This document shows positions 8,956 to 17,079 of a stretch of DNA of 64,000 bases, piece by piece. The translations under genes and the position numbers were made by a program. Position 1 is the stretch's first letter. Each line of letters starts with the position of its first letter. The notes under the pieces were generated by a model. That model made no database searches. It was not told the origin of the DNA and worked only from the letters and a program-made list of their open reading frames with translations. Source of the DNA: Streptomyces griseoloalbus (GTDB lineage Bacteria > Actinomycetota > Actinomycetes > Streptomycetales > Streptomycetaceae); NCBI GenBank assembly GCA_014650015.1, contig BMUD01000006.1, positions 195,839-259,838 of the forward strand, given 5' to 3'.

Positions 8956-10311
8956 TCACTGGTCCCGGTACATCTCCGCGACGAGGAACGCCAGGTCCAG
9001 GGACTGGCTGCGGTTGAGCCGCGGGTCGCAGGCCGTCTCGTAGCGCTGGTGCAGGTCGTCGACGAAGATCTCGTCGCCGCCGCCCACGCACTCGGTGACG
9101 TCGTCACCGGTGAGCTCCACGTGGATGCCGCCCGGGTGCGTGCCGAGCGCCTTGTGGACCTCGAAGAAGCCCTTGACCTCGTCGAGCACGTCGTCGAAGC
9201 GGCGGGTCTTGTGACCGGAGGCCGCCTCGAAGGTGTTGCCGTGCATCGGGTCGGTCACCCAGGCGACGGTGGCACCGGACGCGGTGACCTTCTCGACGAG
9301 CTCGGGAAGCTTGTCGCGGACCTTGTCGGCGCCCATGCGCACGATGAAGGTCAGCCGGCCGGGCTCACGCTCGGGGTCGAGGCGGTCGATGTACTGCAGC
9401 GCCTCCTCGGCCGTGGTGGTCGGGCCGAGCTTGATGCCGATCGGGTTGCGGATCTGCGAGGCGAACTCGATGTGCGCGTGGTCCAGTTGCCGGGTGCGCT
9501 CACCGATCCACACCATGTGCGCGGAGACGTCGTACAGGTGCCCGGTGCGGGAGTCGACGCGGGTGAGCGCGGACTCGTAGTCGAGCAGCAGCGCCTCGTG
9601 CGAGGCGAAGAACTCGACGGTCTTGAACTCCTCCGGGTCGGTCCCGCAGGCGTGCATGAAGTTCAGCGCGTTGTCGATCTCGCGGGCGAGCTGTTCGTAG
9701 CGCTGGCCGGAGGGGGACGACTTCACGAAGTCCTGGTTCCAGGCGTGCACCTGGCGCAGGTCGGCGTAGCCGCCGGTGGTGAAGGCGCGCACCAGGTTCA
9801 GGGTGGACGCCGAGGCGTGGTACATGCGCTTCAGCCGCTCGGGGTCCGGGATGCGGGCCTCTTCGGTGAAGTCGAAGCCGTTGACGGAGTCGCCCCGGTA
9901 GGTGGGCAGCGTCACGCCGTCGCGGGTCTCGGTGGACTTGGAGCGCGGCTTGGAGTACTGCCCGGCGATCCGGCCGACCTTCACCACGGGCACGGACGCG
10001 GCGTACGTGAGGACGGCACCCATCTGGAGCAACGTCTTCAACTTCGCCCGGATGTGCTCGGCGGACACCGCGTCGAACGATTCGGCGCAGTCACCGCCCT
10101 GGAGCAGAAACGCCTCTCCCCGGGCGACGGCCGCCATACGCGCGCGCAGCTGGTCGCACTCGCCGGCGAACACCAGAGGGGGATACGTTTCGAGCTCGGC
10201 GATCACATCGCGCAGAGCCTGGGCATCCGGGTACTCGGGCTGCTGCGCCGCGGGCAGGTTTCGCCATGTCGCCTGAGCGGCGACGCTTCGAGAATCAGCG
10301 TTCACGGTCAC
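8956..10311 (-). CDS. aroH: Class II (plant-type) DAHP synthase
   Basis: This 451-residue enzyme condenses phosphoenolpyruvate and erythrose 4-phosphate in the first shikimate step. Class II signatures include LLQGGDCAESF (metal-binding Cys), VGRIAGQYSKPRS, TGHLYDVSAHMVWIGERTRQ, IGIKLGPTTT, WVTDPMHGNTFE and GGIHVELTGDDVTECVGG. The start is the first GTG of a GTGACCGTG sequence, placed 7 nt after the -10 element TAGTGT, so it is probably leaderless. It is divergent from the trp leader and anthranilate synthase gene, so entry to the pathway and the tryptophan branch share one control region. Confidence 0.96.
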   Translation of the reverse strand: MTVNADSRSVAAQATWRNLPAAQQPEYPDAQALRDVIAELETYPPLVFAGECDQLRARMAAVARGEAFLLQGGDCAESFDAVSAEHIRAKLKTLLQMGAVLTYAASVPVVKVGRIAGQYSKPRSKSTETRDGVTLPTYRGDSVNGFDFTEEARIPDPERLKRMYHASASTLNLVRAFTTGGYADLRQVHAWNQDFVKSSPSGQRYEQLAREIDNALNFMHACGTDPEEFKTVEFFASHEALLLDYESALTRVDSRTGHLYDVSAHMVWIGERTRQLDHAHIEFASQIRNPIGIKLGPTTTAEEALQYIDRLDPEREPGRLTFIVRMGADKVRDKLPELVEKVTASGATVAWVTDPMHGNTFEAASGHKTRRFDDVLDEVKGFFEVHKALGTHPGGIHVELTGDDVTECVGGGDEIFVDDLHQRYETACDPRLNRSQSLDLAFLVAEMYRDQ

Positions 10312-10318
10312 GCGCTCA

Positions 10319-10324
10319 ACACTA
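10319..10324 (-). promoter_or_regulatory. -10 element of leaderless aroH (TAGTGT)
   Basis: TAGTGT on the minus strand ends 7 nt before the first GTG of aroH; no ribosome site intervenes. Confidence 0.5.
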
Positions 10325-10374
10325 CGCGGTGGGTTCGGGTGCCTTTCGCCGCGCTCAGCCTGTGAGACGGCTCC

Positions 10375-10394
10375 GTCCGGCCGATCGGCCGGAC
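10375..10394. repeat. Perfect 20-bp palindrome in the aroH-trpL intergenic region
   Basis: GTCCGGCCGATCGGCCGGAC is its own reverse complement. It lies between the divergent aroH and trp promoters, 50 bp from the aroH promoter. It could be an operator or a hairpin; no known consensus is recognised. Confidence 0.6.
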
Positions 10395-10454
10395 GTCCTC
10401 ATTCCCGCGCCCACGGGGTCAAGCCGCGCCCATGTGAAGGAACGTCTTCGGCTC

Positions 10455-10483
10455 GGGACCATCCCCGCCTCGGCGGGGAACAT
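10455..10483. other. Solitary hairpin resembling a type I-E CRISPR repeat
   Basis: The 29-mer starts GGGACCATCCCCGC and continues with a four-base loop and GCGGGGA. This matches, from memory, actinomycete type I-E CRISPR repeats in both stem arms. Only one copy exists here, with no spacers and no cas genes, so it is not an array. Confidence 0.35.
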
Positions 10484-10526
10484 CATGCGTGCGACGCCCA
10501 CCACTCGCGTCACGCGTCACATCGTG

Positions 10527-10532
10527 TAGCGT
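10527..10532 (+). promoter_or_regulatory. -10 element of the trp leader (TAGCGT)
   Basis: TAGCGT ends 7 nt before the ATG of the leader peptide, which has no Shine-Dalgarno sequence. The leader message is therefore predicted to begin at or very near its start codon. Confidence 0.6.
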
Positions 10533-10539
10533 GCCTGCC

Positions 10540-10596
10540 ATGTTCGCGCACTCGACCCGCACCTGGTGGTGGACCGCTCATCCGGCGGCCCACTGA
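10540..10596 (+). CDS. trpL: trp operon leader peptide
   Basis: This 18-residue peptide, MFAHSTRTWWWTAHPAAH, carries three consecutive tryptophan codons (TGG at 10564-10572). It is followed 24 bp later by a terminator hairpin and 96 bp later by the anthranilate synthase gene. This is the classic transcription-attenuation design: ribosomes stall on the Trp codons when charged tRNA-Trp is low and prevent the terminator from forming. The leader appears to be leaderless itself. Trp attenuation is known in Streptomyces for trpE(G) genes. Confidence 0.9.
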   Translation: MFAHSTRTWWWTAHPAAH

Positions 10597-10619
10597 CTGC
10601 GCGTACGCACAGACTTCGC

Positions 10620-10644
10620 GAAGGCCGCCCGAGGGGCGGCCTTC
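10620..10644 (+). terminator. trp attenuator terminator hairpin
   Basis: An 11-bp perfect stem (10620-10630 with 10634-10644, loop GAG) follows the leader peptide. The segment before it (about 10597-10619) could pair with the left arm as an antiterminator. The stem is followed by GGCGTTTCCC, a weak T-rich tail. Confidence 0.85.
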
Positions 10645-10692
10645 GGCGTTTCCCGGGTCGCTCCTCCCACTGACGAAAGAGGAACGCCCACC

Positions 10693-12588
10693 ATGGATCT
10701 GGCAGAGCTCGCGTCCGACGACCGTCCCTTCGCCCTGCTGCGCCGCCGCACGCCGGGGCTCGACCACGACGTGGTCGAGCTGCTGATCGGCCCCGTCGGC
10801 GCCCGTGAGCGCCTGGCCGAGCTGCCCGACGAGGGCCTGGCGCTCGTCCCCTTCCGGCAGATCCGCGAGCGCGGCTTCGAGGTCCGCGACGACGGCACTC
10901 CGCTGCTGGTGCTGACGCCCGAGGAGCGCCACGAGATTTCCCTCGCCGACGCCCTGTCCGGGCTGCCCGCGCACGCCGTGCGGGTGACGGGCGGCGGCTT
11001 CGACGTGGCCGACGAGGAGTACGGCGAGATCGTCGGCCGGGTGCTGCGGGAGGAGATCGGGCGGGGCGAGGGCGCCAACTTCGTGATCCGGCGGACCTAC
11101 GAGGGCGAGATCCCCGGGTTCGGGCGGGCCGACGCCCTCGCGCTGTTCCGGCGCCTCCTCGAGGGCGAGCGGGGCGCGTACTGGACGTTCGTGGTGCACA
11201 CCGGGGAGCGGACGCTGGTGGGGGCCAGCCCGGAGGTGCACGTGCGGGCGTCCGGCGGGACGGTCGTGATGAACCCGATCAGCGGAACCTACCGCTACCC
11301 GGCCGAGGGGCCGACCCCCGAGCATCTGCTGGAGTTCCTCGCGGACGGCAAGGAGATCGAGGAGCTGTCGATGGTCGTCGACGAGGAGCTCAAGATGATG
11401 TGCACCGTCGGCGACATGGGCGGCGTGGTGGTCGGGCCCCGGCTGAAGGAGATGGCCCATCTGGCGCACACCGAGTACGAGCTGCGCGGCCGGTCCTCGC
11501 TCGATGTGCGCGAGGTGCTGAAGGAGACCATGTTCGCGGCGACCGTCACCGGGTCGCCGGTGCAGAACGCCTGCCGGGTGATCGAGCGGTACGAGCCCCT
11601 CGGGCGGGACGGTGTCGGACGCGGTTACTACGCGGGGGCACTGGCGCTGATCGGCCGGGACGCGCAGGGGGCCCAGACGCTGGACTCCCCCATCCTCATC
11701 CGTACCGCCGACATCGACGCGTCCGGACGGCTGCGGGTGCCGGTCGGGGCCACGCTGGTGCGCGGCTCGGACCCGGCGGGCGAGGTCGCGGAGACCCACG
11801 CCAAGGCGGCCGGGGTGCTGGCGGCACTGGGGGTGCGTCCGGGACGGCCCCGCGCGCGGTCCGTACGGCAGGGGCTCGCCGACGACCCCCGGGTGCGGGC
11901 GGCGCTGGACGGACGCCGGGCCGCGCTGGCGCCGTTCTGGCTGCGGATGCAGGAACGGTCGGACGCGCTGACCGGTCATGCCCTGGTGGTCGACGGGGAG
12001 GACACCTTCACCGCGATGCTCGCCCATGTGCTGCGGGCGGCCGGACTGGAGGTGACCGTGCGGCGCTACGACGAGCCGGGGCTGCGGGAGACGGTGCTCG
12101 GGCACGAGGGGCCGCTGGTGCTGGGGCCCGGACCGGGTGACCCGTCCGACACGGCCGACCCGAAGATGCGGTTCCTGCGCGCGCTGACCGCCGAGGTCGT
12201 CGGGGAGCACCGGCACGGGGTCCTCGGGGTCTGCCTCGGTCATGAGCTGATCGCGGCGCGGCTGGGGCTGGAGATCGTGCGGAAGGAGGTCCCGTACCAG
12301 GGCGCGCAGACGGAGATCGACCTGTTCGGGCGGCCGGAGACGGTCGGCTTCTACAACAGCTTCGTGGCGCACTGCGACGAGGACGGCCTGCGGGAACTGG
12401 GCGCGCACGGCGTCAAGGTGAGCCGTGCCGCGAACGGCGAGGTGCACGCGCTGCGCGGGCCGGGCTTCGCGGGGGTCCAGTTCCATCCCGAGTCGGTGCT
12501 GACCCTGAACGGCGCGGCACTCGTACGGGAGTTGATGGGTCAGCTGCGGGGCACCAGCAGGTTCTCGGAGCGGCGGCCGGCGGTGTAG
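10693..12588 (+). CDS. trpEG: Anthranilate synthase, fused TrpE-TrpG
   Basis: This 631-residue polypeptide has both anthranilate synthase activities. The N-terminal chorismate-binding part (about 90-390) has VMNPISGTYRYP, EEIEELSMVVDEELKMMC-type residues, ATVTGSPVQNACRVIERYEP and GRGYYAGALALIG. The C-terminal glutamine amidotransferase part (about 430-620) has GPGPGDPSD, the nucleophile in GVCLGHELIAA and the His-Glu pair in GVQFHPESVLT. The fused form resembles PhzE-like and other single-chain enzymes, unlike separate trpE/trpG. It is preceded by the trp leader and attenuator, which indicates a role in tryptophan supply. ATG 10693 follows AAAGAGGAA. Confidence 0.95.
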   Translation: MDLAELASDDRPFALLRRRTPGLDHDVVELLIGPVGARERLAELPDEGLALVPFRQIRERGFEVRDDGTPLLVLTPEERHEISLADALSGLPAHAVRVTGGGFDVADEEYGEIVGRVLREEIGRGEGANFVIRRTYEGEIPGFGRADALALFRRLLEGERGAYWTFVVHTGERTLVGASPEVHVRASGGTVVMNPISGTYRYPAEGPTPEHLLEFLADGKEIEELSMVVDEELKMMCTVGDMGGVVVGPRLKEMAHLAHTEYELRGRSSLDVREVLKETMFAATVTGSPVQNACRVIERYEPLGRDGVGRGYYAGALALIGRDAQGAQTLDSPILIRTADIDASGRLRVPVGATLVRGSDPAGEVAETHAKAAGVLAALGVRPGRPRARSVRQGLADDPRVRAALDGRRAALAPFWLRMQERSDALTGHALVVDGEDTFTAMLAHVLRAAGLEVTVRRYDEPGLRETVLGHEGPLVLGPGPGDPSDTADPKMRFLRALTAEVVGEHRHGVLGVCLGHELIAARLGLEIVRKEVPYQGAQTEIDLFGRPETVGFYNSFVAHCDEDGLRELGAHGVKVSRAANGEVHALRGPGFAGVQFHPESVLTLNGAALVRELMGQLRGTSRFSERRPAV

Positions 12589-12758
12589 TCGGTTGACGCC
12601 GGTGGAGACGATCACGTGGCCGGCGGCGGAGCGGCATGAGGGCGGCTGCCCTGCGGCCGGTGGTGGCCGGGATGGGGGCGGTGTCCTCGTCGAGGAGGAC
12701 GTCGGGACCGCGTACCTCGTGGTGACCCGGGGCCGGGGAGGGTGCGCCCGGGGCGGAC

Positions 12759-12780
12759 GCGGGGGCCCGTCGGCCCCCGC
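12759..12780. terminator. Bidirectional hairpin between trpEG and pfkA
   Basis: A 9-bp GC stem (12759-12767 with 12772-12780, 4-nt loop) lies between two convergent genes. The rest of the 223-bp gap (12589-12811) holds no gene that I can see. Confidence 0.55.
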
Positions 12781-12811
12781 GCGGACGCCGGGCGACGCCC
12801 CCGGGTCGCGG

Positions 12812-13840
12812 TCAGCCGAAGAACACGCCGACCTCGTCGTAGAGTTCCGGGTCCACCGTCTTCAGCCGGGCGGTGGCGTCGGCGATCGGGACGCGGACGA
12901 TGCCGGTGCCGCTGAGGGCGACCATGGTGCCGAAGTCCCCGTCGCGCACGCAGTCGATGGCGTGCAGTCCGAAGCGGGTGGCGAGCCAGCGGTCGAAGGC
13001 GCTGGGCGTACCGCCCCGCTGCACGTGCCCCAGCACCGTGGTCCGGGCCTCCTTGCCGGTGCGTTTCTCGATCTGCTTGGCCAGCCATTCGCCGACCCCG
13101 GAGAGCCGGACGTGACCGAAGGAGTCCAGCGACTGGTCCTTGAGCACCATGTCGCCGTCCTTCGGTACGGCGCCCTCGGCGACGACCACGATCGGCGCGT
13201 ACGAGGCGCGGAAGCGGGAGGTGACCCAGGTGCACACCTGGTCGACGTCGAAGGGCTGCTCGGGGATGAGGATGACGTTCGCGCCGCCGGCCAGGCCCGA
13301 GTGGAGGGCGATCCAGCCGGCGTGCCGGCCCATCACCTCGACGACCAGGACCCGCATGTGGGACTCGGCGGTGGTGTGCAGCCGGTCGATGGCCTCGGTG
13401 GCGATGCCGACGGCGGTGTCGAAGCCGAAGGTGTAGTCGGTGGCCGAGAGGTCGTTGTCGATGGTCTTGGGGACGCCCACGCACGGGATGCCGTACTCGT
13501 CGGCGAGCCGGGTGGCGACGCCCAGGGTGTCCTCGCCGCCGATGGTGATGAGCGCGTCCACCCCCAGCGCGGCGAGGTTGTCCTTGATCCGGCGGATGCC
13601 GTTCTCCTCGTTCAGCGGATTGGTCCGGGAGGAGCCGAGGATCGTGCCGCCGCGGGGCAGGATGCCGCGTACGGCGGGGATGTCGAGGGGGACCGTCTGC
13701 CCGACGAGGGGACCGCGCCAGCCGTCCCGGAATCCGGTGAAGTCGTAGCCGTACTCCTGGACGCCCTTGCGGACGATGGCCCGGATGACGGCGTTGAGCC
13801 CGGGGCAGTCGCCGCCTCCGGTCAGTACTCCGACCCGCAT
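12812..13840 (-). CDS. pfkA: 6-phosphofructokinase
   Basis: This 342-residue PfkA-family kinase phosphorylates fructose 6-phosphate. It shows the N-terminal GVLTGGGDCPGLNAVIRA, substrate loop PKTIDNDLSATDYTFGF, EVMGRHAGWIAL and GHVQRGGTPSAFDR. At the phosphoryl-donor site it reads TIGGEDT (about 101-107) with PKTIDND. An aspartate in the GGDDT position and a lysine before TIDND are features of PPi-using enzymes, whereas ATP enzymes usually have GGDGS and PGTIDND. Actinomycete PfkAs include both ATP- and PPi-dependent members of this group, so the donor is uncertain. ATG 13840 follows GAAGGG. Confidence 0.95.
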   Translation of the reverse strand: MRVGVLTGGGDCPGLNAVIRAIVRKGVQEYGYDFTGFRDGWRGPLVGQTVPLDIPAVRGILPRGGTILGSSRTNPLNEENGIRRIKDNLAALGVDALITIGGEDTLGVATRLADEYGIPCVGVPKTIDNDLSATDYTFGFDTAVGIATEAIDRLHTTAESHMRVLVVEVMGRHAGWIALHSGLAGGANVILIPEQPFDVDQVCTWVTSRFRASYAPIVVVAEGAVPKDGDMVLKDQSLDSFGHVRLSGVGEWLAKQIEKRTGKEARTTVLGHVQRGGTPSAFDRWLATRFGLHAIDCVRDGDFGTMVALSGTGIVRVPIADATARLKTVDPELYDEVGVFFG

Positions 13841-13968
13841 GGAAGTGTCCCTTCGCCATGGTTGCCGAAATGCCGTTCGTTCCCACCTGGCACGGTAAGG
13901 GTGATCCGGGTCACATCGACATGGCCGGGACGGTCAATTCCCGCGGAAGCAACGGCGGTTGGGCCCCA

Positions 13969-14682
13969 CTACTCGTCGTCGAGGCCGCGCTCTATGGCGT
14001 AGCGGACGAGTTCGACGCGGTTGTGCAGCTGAAGCTTGCCGAGGGTGTTCTGCACGTGGTTCTGCACCGTGCGGTGGGAGATGACGAGCCGTTCGGCGAT
14101 CTGCTTGTAGCTCAGTCCCTTGGCGACCAGGCGCAGGACCTCGGTCTCGCGGTCGGTCAGCCGGGGCGCCCCGGCCTCGCCGTCTCCCGGGGCGGGGCCG
14201 GCCGGTTCGGAGGCGAGGCGGCGGTATTCGCCGAGGACCAGTCCGGCCAGGCCGGGGGTGAACACCGGGTCGCCGACGGCGGTACGCCGCACCGCGTCCT
14301 GCAGGTCCCCGGTGGAGGCGGACTTCAGCAGATAGCCGGTGGCGCCCGACTTCACCGCTTCCAGGACGTCGGCGTGCTCGCCGCTGGCCGACAGCACGAG
14401 CACGCGGACGGCGGGGTTCGCGGCGACGACCTCCTTGCAGACCTGGACGCCGGGCTTGCCGGGCAGGTTCAGGTCGAGGACGAGGACGTCGGGTGCGGTG
14501 GCCTTGGCGCGGCGCACCGCCTGGTCGCCGTCGCCGGCGGTGGCGACCACCTCGAAGCCGGACTCGGACAGGTCGCGGGCGACGGCGTCACGCCACATGG
14601 GGTGGTCGTCGACGACCATCACCCTGATCGGGTCCGGCCGTCCGTCGTGGCCGGTCTCCGGTCCGGCTGCCGTGTCGGTCAT
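13969..14682 (-). CDS. NarL/LuxR-family response regulator
   Basis: This 237-residue regulator has a receiver domain (about 18-135) with acidic pocket VMVVDDHPMWRD, phosphoacceptor aspartate in VLVLDLNLPGKPG and conserved lysine in YLLKSAS. A LuxR-type helix-turn-helix (about 170-232) follows, with LTDRETEVLRLVAKG and ISHRTVQNHVQNTLGKL. It overlaps the sensor kinase gene by 4 bp (ATGA) and is translated after it, so the two form one operon. The signal and target genes are unknown. It may act on its own operon or neighbours. Confidence 0.95.
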   Translation of the reverse strand: MTDTAAGPETGHDGRPDPIRVMVVDDHPMWRDAVARDLSESGFEVVATAGDGDQAVRRAKATAPDVLVLDLNLPGKPGVQVCKEVVAANPAVRVLVLSASGEHADVLEAVKSGATGYLLKSASTGDLQDAVRRTAVGDPVFTPGLAGLVLGEYRRLASEPAGPAPGDGEAGAPRLTDRETEVLRLVAKGLSYKQIAERLVISHRTVQNHVQNTLGKLQLHNRVELVRYAIERGLDDE

Positions 14683-15893
14683 CGCTGCTCCGCCTTCCCC
14701 CGCGGTTCGTTCGCGTCCTTGAAGTCCTTGGGCACCTTCAGCTCGACCTCGGTGCCCTGCCCCGGCACCGAGATCAGCTCCGCGCTGCCGCCGAGGTCGC
14801 GCAGCCGGCCCCGGATGGACAGGGCCACGCCGAGCCGTCCCTCGCCCTCGGCCTGGGCGAGCCGGCCCTCGGGGATGCCGGGTCCGTCGTCGCGGACGGT
14901 GACGATCACCTCGTCCGGTTCGTCCTCGACCAGGATCCAGGCGCGCGCCTGCTCCCCCGCGTGCCTGCGGACGTTGTCCAGGGCGGCCCCGACGGCGGCG
15001 GCCACCTCCCGCGCGGCGGCCGGCGCGAGCCGGACCGGCGCTCCGGGCTCGGCGAGGCTGACCAGGGCGCCGGCGTAGGGGGCGAGCAGGGTGCGCAGGT
15101 CGACCGGTTCGTTCCCGGTGTCCTCGTGGTCCTGGTCCACGACCCGTACGACGGCACCCTCGGCGGCGTCCTCCGAGACCCGGGAGACCGGCAGGAGGCC
15201 GCCGGCGACCAGCGTGCGCAGCGCCACCTCCTGCTCCCCGGCCAGCCGTCCCAGTTCGGCGGCCTCGCCGCCGATCACCGCGCCGCGCCGCTGCACCATG
15301 GCGAGGACCTGGAGGACGCTGTCGTGGATGTCCCGCGCGAGCCGCTCCCGCTCCCTGGTCGCGGCCTCGATCTCCAGGGCGCGGGCGAGGGTGCGCTCGG
15401 AGGCGCGGGCGACCTCGACGACGTAGCCGATGGCGATGGAGGCGACCCACACGAGGATCACGTTGTGCACGGTGTCGCGGGCGGGGCTGCCGCGCTCGAC
15501 CAGGTTGGCGGCGGCGACGAGGGTGGACGCGAGGGCCGCCCAGCGCCAGCCGCCCTTGACGGCGAACGCGAGCACCGATCCGGCGGTCCAGATGGACGGC
15601 AGGGTCGGACCGCCCGCCTGGACGCGTTCGTGCGCGTCGGCGAGGGGGGTGAGCAGGATGCCGGCGAGCGCGATGGTCAGGTCGGCGGTGAGGAAGCGCT
15701 TGGTGCAGGCGGCGGCGTTCGCGACCTTGGGCAGGGTGGCCAGGGTCCACACCGCCAGTACGGCGAAGTAGGCGACGGCGAGCCAGGGGCGGGTGAACTT
15801 CTCGTAGGCGGTGGCGAACAGGCCGACCGCGTACACCAGGGCGAGGACCCGGTAGCCGGTGAGGGCGCGCCACAGCGGCTGCTCGACCGACAT
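14679..15893 (-). CDS. Sensor histidine kinase (MacS/DesK-like)
   Basis: This about 404-residue membrane kinase has five or six hydrophobic helices in its first 170 residues (for example ALVYAVGLFATAY, LTIALAGILLTPLA, VILVWVASIAIGYVV). A HisKA_3 dimerisation box RERLARDIHDSVLQVLAMVQ follows, then an HATPase domain with ALDNVRRHAG and RDDGPGIPEG. It is the cognate kinase of the overlapping NarL-type regulator. The start ATG 15893 has AGAAGG 8 nt upstream; ATG 15899 and GTG 15920 are alternatives in the same frame. No extracellular sensor domain is visible, so the signal may be membrane-borne. Confidence 0.93.
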   Translation of the reverse strand: MSVEQPLWRALTGYRVLALVYAVGLFATAYEKFTRPWLAVAYFAVLAVWTLATLPKVANAAACTKRFLTADLTIALAGILLTPLADAHERVQAGGPTLPSIWTAGSVLAFAVKGGWRWAALASTLVAAANLVERGSPARDTVHNVILVWVASIAIGYVVEVARASERTLARALEIEAATRERERLARDIHDSVLQVLAMVQRRGAVIGGEAAELGRLAGEQEVALRTLVAGGLLPVSRVSEDAAEGAVVRVVDQDHEDTGNEPVDLRTLLAPYAGALVSLAEPGAPVRLAPAAAREVAAAVGAALDNVRRHAGEQARAWILVEDEPDEVIVTVRDDGPGIPEGRLAQAEGEGRLGVALSIRGRLRDLGGSAELISVPGQGTEVELKVPKDFKDANEPRGKAEQR

Positions 15894-15953
15894 TCTCATG
15901 ACCTTCTCGCGCCCTGGCACGTCCCCCCCTTGGTCTGCCGCCCGGAACCCCGT

Positions 15954-16907
15954 CTAGGGTTCGGACCGCCGCTGCTCGGACCGGGCGCGCCCGGAGCGAT
16001 CACGCCCGGACCGATCATGTTCGGTCCGCTCCGCCTCGGGCCTCTCCTCCTCGGACCGCTCCTCCTCGGGCCGCTCGTTCTGGGCCCGCGTCTTCTGGGC
16101 CCGCTCGCTCTCGGCCTGGTCCATGGCGGCCTTCAGCTTCTCGGCCCGTTCCTTCTCGGCTTCCTTCTCCGCGCGCGCGAGTGCGGCCCTGGCCGCCTTC
16201 TCCGCTTCCTTCTCGGCCTTGGCCGCCTCCGTGAGCTGCCGCTTCATGGCGGTGGCGTACATGTCGACGTACTCCTGGCCGGAGAGCTTCATGATCTCGT
16301 ACATGACCTCGTCGGTCACCGCGCGCAGGACGAAGCGGTCGTGCTCCATGCCCTGGTAGCGGCTGAAGTCCAGCGGCCTGCCGATCCGGATACCGGGCCG
16401 CATCAGCTTCGGCACGACCTGCCCGGGCGGCTGGATCTTCTCCGTGTCGATCATGGCGACCGGGATCACGGGCGCTCCGGTGGCCAGCGCCACGCGCGCG
16501 AGGCCGCCGGGCTTGCCCCGGTAGAGCCGGCCGTCGGGCGAGCGGGTGCCCTCGGGGTAGATCCCGAACAGCTCGCCGCGCTCCAGCACCTCTATGCCGC
16601 TCCTGATCGCCGCCTCGCCCGCGCCGCGCGCGCCGGAGCGGTCCACCGGGAGCTGGCCCATACCCTTGAAGAAGGCGGCCGTCAGCCTGCCCTTCACGCC
16701 CGGCGTCGTGAAGTACTCGGCCTTGGCGATGAAGGTGACCTTGCGGTCCAGGACGGCGGGCAGGAAGAACGAGTCGGAGAACGACAGGTGGTTGCTGGCC
16801 AGGATGGCGGGGCCCTCGGCGGGGATGTTCGACAGGCCCTCCACCCAGGGCCTGAAGGCGAGCTTCAGCGGCCCTCCGATGGCGACCTTCATCGTGCCGT
16901 ACAACAA
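15954..16907 (-). CDS. 1-acylglycerol-3-phosphate acyltransferase-like (PlsC family)
   Basis: The first 225 residues form an acyltransferase domain with the acid motif NHLSFSDSFFLPA, FKGMGQLPVDRSG and IYPEGTRSPDGRLYRGKPG. Such enzymes acylate lysophosphatidic acid in phospholipid synthesis at the inner membrane face. A 90-residue hydrophilic tail of Ala/Lys/Glu then Glu/Arg/Ser repeats (EERSEEERPEAERTEHDR, DRSGRDRSGRARS) follows; it is probably a coiled coil then a disordered region. The start is a TTG (16905-16907), because AGGAGG lies 7 nt upstream. The M. tuberculosis homologue by position is Rv2182c. Confidence 0.92.
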   Translation of the reverse strand: MLYGTMKVAIGGPLKLAFRPWVEGLSNIPAEGPAILASNHLSFSDSFFLPAVLDRKVTFIAKAEYFTTPGVKGRLTAAFFKGMGQLPVDRSGARGAGEAAIRSGIEVLERGELFGIYPEGTRSPDGRLYRGKPGGLARVALATGAPVIPVAMIDTEKIQPPGQVVPKLMRPGIRIGRPLDFSRYQGMEHDRFVLRAVTDEVMYEIMKLSGQEYVDMYATAMKRQLTEAAKAEKEAEKAARAALARAEKEAEKERAEKLKAAMDQAESERAQKTRAQNERPEEERSEEERPEAERTEHDRSGRDRSGRARSEQRRSEP

Positions 16908-17079
16908 CCGAGTGCCTCCTGTGCGTGTTGGTCAGACCATATCCCGGAGCACCGTCAAAGGCCCCGACGGCCCTGGTCGGTGTCAGTGCGGTCGCGTACG
17001 GTGAAGGTCCTGCAATCCGTGTGCCCCCCTCCCCGGCCGTCATGACGTGCCGGCCCTTCTCACGAACAGGAGGCCGAAG

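Noticed and set aside
10455-10483. A CRISPR array
   Set aside because: Only one repeat-like unit exists, with no spacers and no cas genes, so it is reported only as an orphan hairpin.
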